64,000 nucleotides of DNA, from contig MNCI01030643.1 in NCBI GenBank assembly GCA_015680685.1, positions 568,952-632,951 of the forward strand. Direction: 5' to 3'. This DNA is from Gnetum montanum. Taxonomy: Eukaryota > Streptophyta > Gnetopsida > Gnetales > Gnetaceae. Below are positions 62,421 through 64,000 of this stretch, one piece after another (positions within the stretch are counted from its first letter, which is position 1; every line of letters begins with the position of its first letter). Position numbers and translations under genes: made by a program. Below the pieces are notes generated by a model. That model was not told the origin of the DNA and made no database searches. It worked only from the letters and a program-made list of their open reading frames with translations.

Positions 62421-62879
62421 GACATCAAAGCATGCAATAAATTTGTAGAAGAAGTATCTGTGCAAAATTGTCTATATGCAGCAGCCCCATAGCAAGAAGG
62501 AATCCAGTGGCTAATCACAAATGAAGATACATAATCCTACAAGTACATGGAACCAAAGGAACAAATTGTTAGTGCCTAGTCGAACAAACTAATAAGTTAG
62601 AGTAATTAAGGACAAGTCACTTCCACCCATGAACAAATCAGGAAGAAGAGATAGACTAGGGACATTCAGAAATTTCACACACTATGGAACCAAAGCTGTT
62701 GGAACTGAAGACCCTACCAGAAACATTAGAATATACATTTTTAAACAATAAGAAGTTGGTAATAATCAACATCACTTTGAAAGAAGAACAAAAAAGGAAG
62801 TTGTTGGAAGTGATTAATAGATGGTCTATAGTCTTTGCATGGTCCTATGATGAGATCATGGAAATTGATCCATGAATTT

Positions 62880-63790
62880 GTCTACACCAAATATACATTG
62901 ATCCATTAGTCAACCCATGATGCCAACCCCAATGAAGGCTCAATCCTAAACTCAAATAAGTAGTCAAGCAAGAGTTGGAAAAATTGCTAAAGGTAGGATT
63001 CATCTATCCTATTGCAAATAGTGAGTGGGTTAGTTCCTTAGTAATTATTCCAAAGAAGGGGAGCAAATGGTGAGTCTGCATTGACTTCCATATGTTAAAG
63101 GCTACTATATTCAAGGATCACTTCCTTCTACCATTTGTTGATTAGGTCTTGGACACCATTGTAGGACATGAATACTATAGTTCTCTAGACAAATACAATT
63201 GTTATAATCAAATTCCCATTGCACCTAAGGACCACAAGAAAATAATGTTCACCAATACATGGAAAATTTTTGCCTATAAGCATATGCCCTTTGGTCTTTG
63301 CAATGCACCCACCATGTTCTAGAGACTTATGCTTAGCATTTTTCAAAAATAAATTGGAAATGGCATAAAAATATTTACAAATGATTTTTCAACATATGGG
63401 CTTGATTTCAAGCAACCACTGGCACAATTGGAGTAGGTACTCAAGAGATGTGTTGAAATCAATCTTAAGCTCAACTTGCAAAAAAGCCATCTCATGGTCT
63501 AGAAAAGCATAGTGTTGGAACATAAAATCTTCTAAAAAGGTATAAAGGTAGATCCTGAAAAGATTAGAGTCATACATAATATCACTCAAAGGCTAGAGAC
63601 AGTAAAATATGTGAGATCATTCTTAGGCCACATGGGATAATATAGAAGATTCATAGAAAAATTTTCAAAAATAGAAAAATCACTTGTAGAACTCATGAAG
63701 AAGGATGCATCCTTCAAGTGGACAGAGTAATCTAAAAAGGCATTTGAAGCTCTAAAGCAAAAATTAGTGGAGACAAAAATCCTTCAAGAT
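62880..63790 (+). pseudogene. pol: Element G reverse transcriptase, broken
   Basis: FIYPIANSEWVSSLVIIPKKG, LPFVD, YNCYNQIPIA, KHMPFGLCNAPTMF, then IFTNDFSTYG, where T-N-D replaces M-D-D near 63375: the first catalytic aspartate is lost. The thumb region holds RRFIEKFSKIEKS and FKWTE. Confidence 0.87.
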
Positions 63791-63794
63791 TTGG

Positions 63795-64000
63795 ATTGGT
63801 CAAGACCTTTTCACATCATGAAGGATGCTTCTAACTATGCACTTGGTACAATACTCATACAACTGAATGATTAGAAGAGAACTTACTACATACACTATGC
63901 TAGCAGGAGCATCACTAGAGCACAATTAAATTACACCACAATAGAAAAGGAGCTAATGACTGTGATGTATGCATTTAAAAAATTCAGACATTATGTGCTT
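63795..64000 (+). pseudogene. Element G RNase H start, cut by window end
   Basis: RPFHIMKDASNYALGTILIQ, YYIHYASRSI, LNYTTIEKELMTVMYAFKKF, ending at the window edge. The D-A-S-N-Y-A-L-G motif is better preserved than in A or D. Confidence 0.85.

Larger units (their letters stand above)
58397..64000 (+). mobile_element. Element G: gypsy LTR retrotransposon, 5' part, runs off the window
   Basis: LTR 58397-59226, primer site, gag, protease, RT and the start of RNase H; integrase and 3' LTR lie beyond the window. Order and motifs match A and D, but the LTR and gag N-terminus are distinct. Decayed by many stops. Confidence 0.88.

Overview
The window is nuclear DNA from a large, repeat-rich land-plant genome, most likely a seed plant. 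It consists almost entirely of decayed and nested Ty3/gypsy LTR retrotransposons. Evidence for a plant is the tRNA-Asp-type primer binding site next to LTRs that end in CATCA, the Athila/Tat-like gag, protease, RT and integrase translations, tRNA-derived SINEs, and long AT-rich filler. I see no intact host gene, rRNA gene, functional tRNA gene or CRISPR array. The species cannot be assigned from this sequence.

Layout. 1-1411 is AT-rich sequence with nothing recognised. 1417-11303 is a complete but mutated element (A) with both LTRs and a 5-bp target duplication. 11669-12616 is a solo LTR on the minus strand with a perfect target duplication. 12.6-17.9 kb is low-density sequence holding three SINE copies, a minus-strand integrase fragment and a segment duplicated again at 56 kb (the segment carries a fourth SINE). 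17.9-21.2 kb holds two truncated minus-strand elements (E1, E2); E2 contains a very long GA microsatellite. 22-25.2 kb plus 32.0-32.4 kb is an intron-containing gene-like pseudogene split by element B (25205-32002), a gag-protease element that lacks reverse transcriptase and integrase and contains a 795-base assembly gap. 33.2-36.6 kb is a minus-strand gag-protease remnant of a second gypsy lineage. 37.6-56.0 kb is element D, interrupted inside its gag by element C (40028-48544). C has gag but no pol, and carries a roughly 2.7-kb accessory reading frame before its 3' LTR. 56.0-56.8 kb is the second copy of the 17.2-kb segment, with the fifth SINE. 58397 to the end is the 5' part of element G.

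How the parts work together. All A-G elements share one plan: LTR, Asp-type primer site, gag with a C-x2-C-x3-H-x4-C knuckle, protease, RT, RNase H, integrase, then an unusually long 1.5-2.2 kb 3' non-coding region and the 3' LTR. That region carries three conserved signals: a TCATGGGGG purine motif repeated up to three times, a CTTTGGGGAGGACCCA block, and a CAG/ATGG site that resembles a splice acceptor followed by a start codon. Only element C still has a long coding region after that site. B and C lack pol and would depend on enzymes supplied by relatives such as A, D or G.

The most interesting signals are the accessory frame in C, with what looks like its own internal promoter; the GATATC palindrome clusters just upstream of the TATA box in several LTR families; and the repeated purine motifs.
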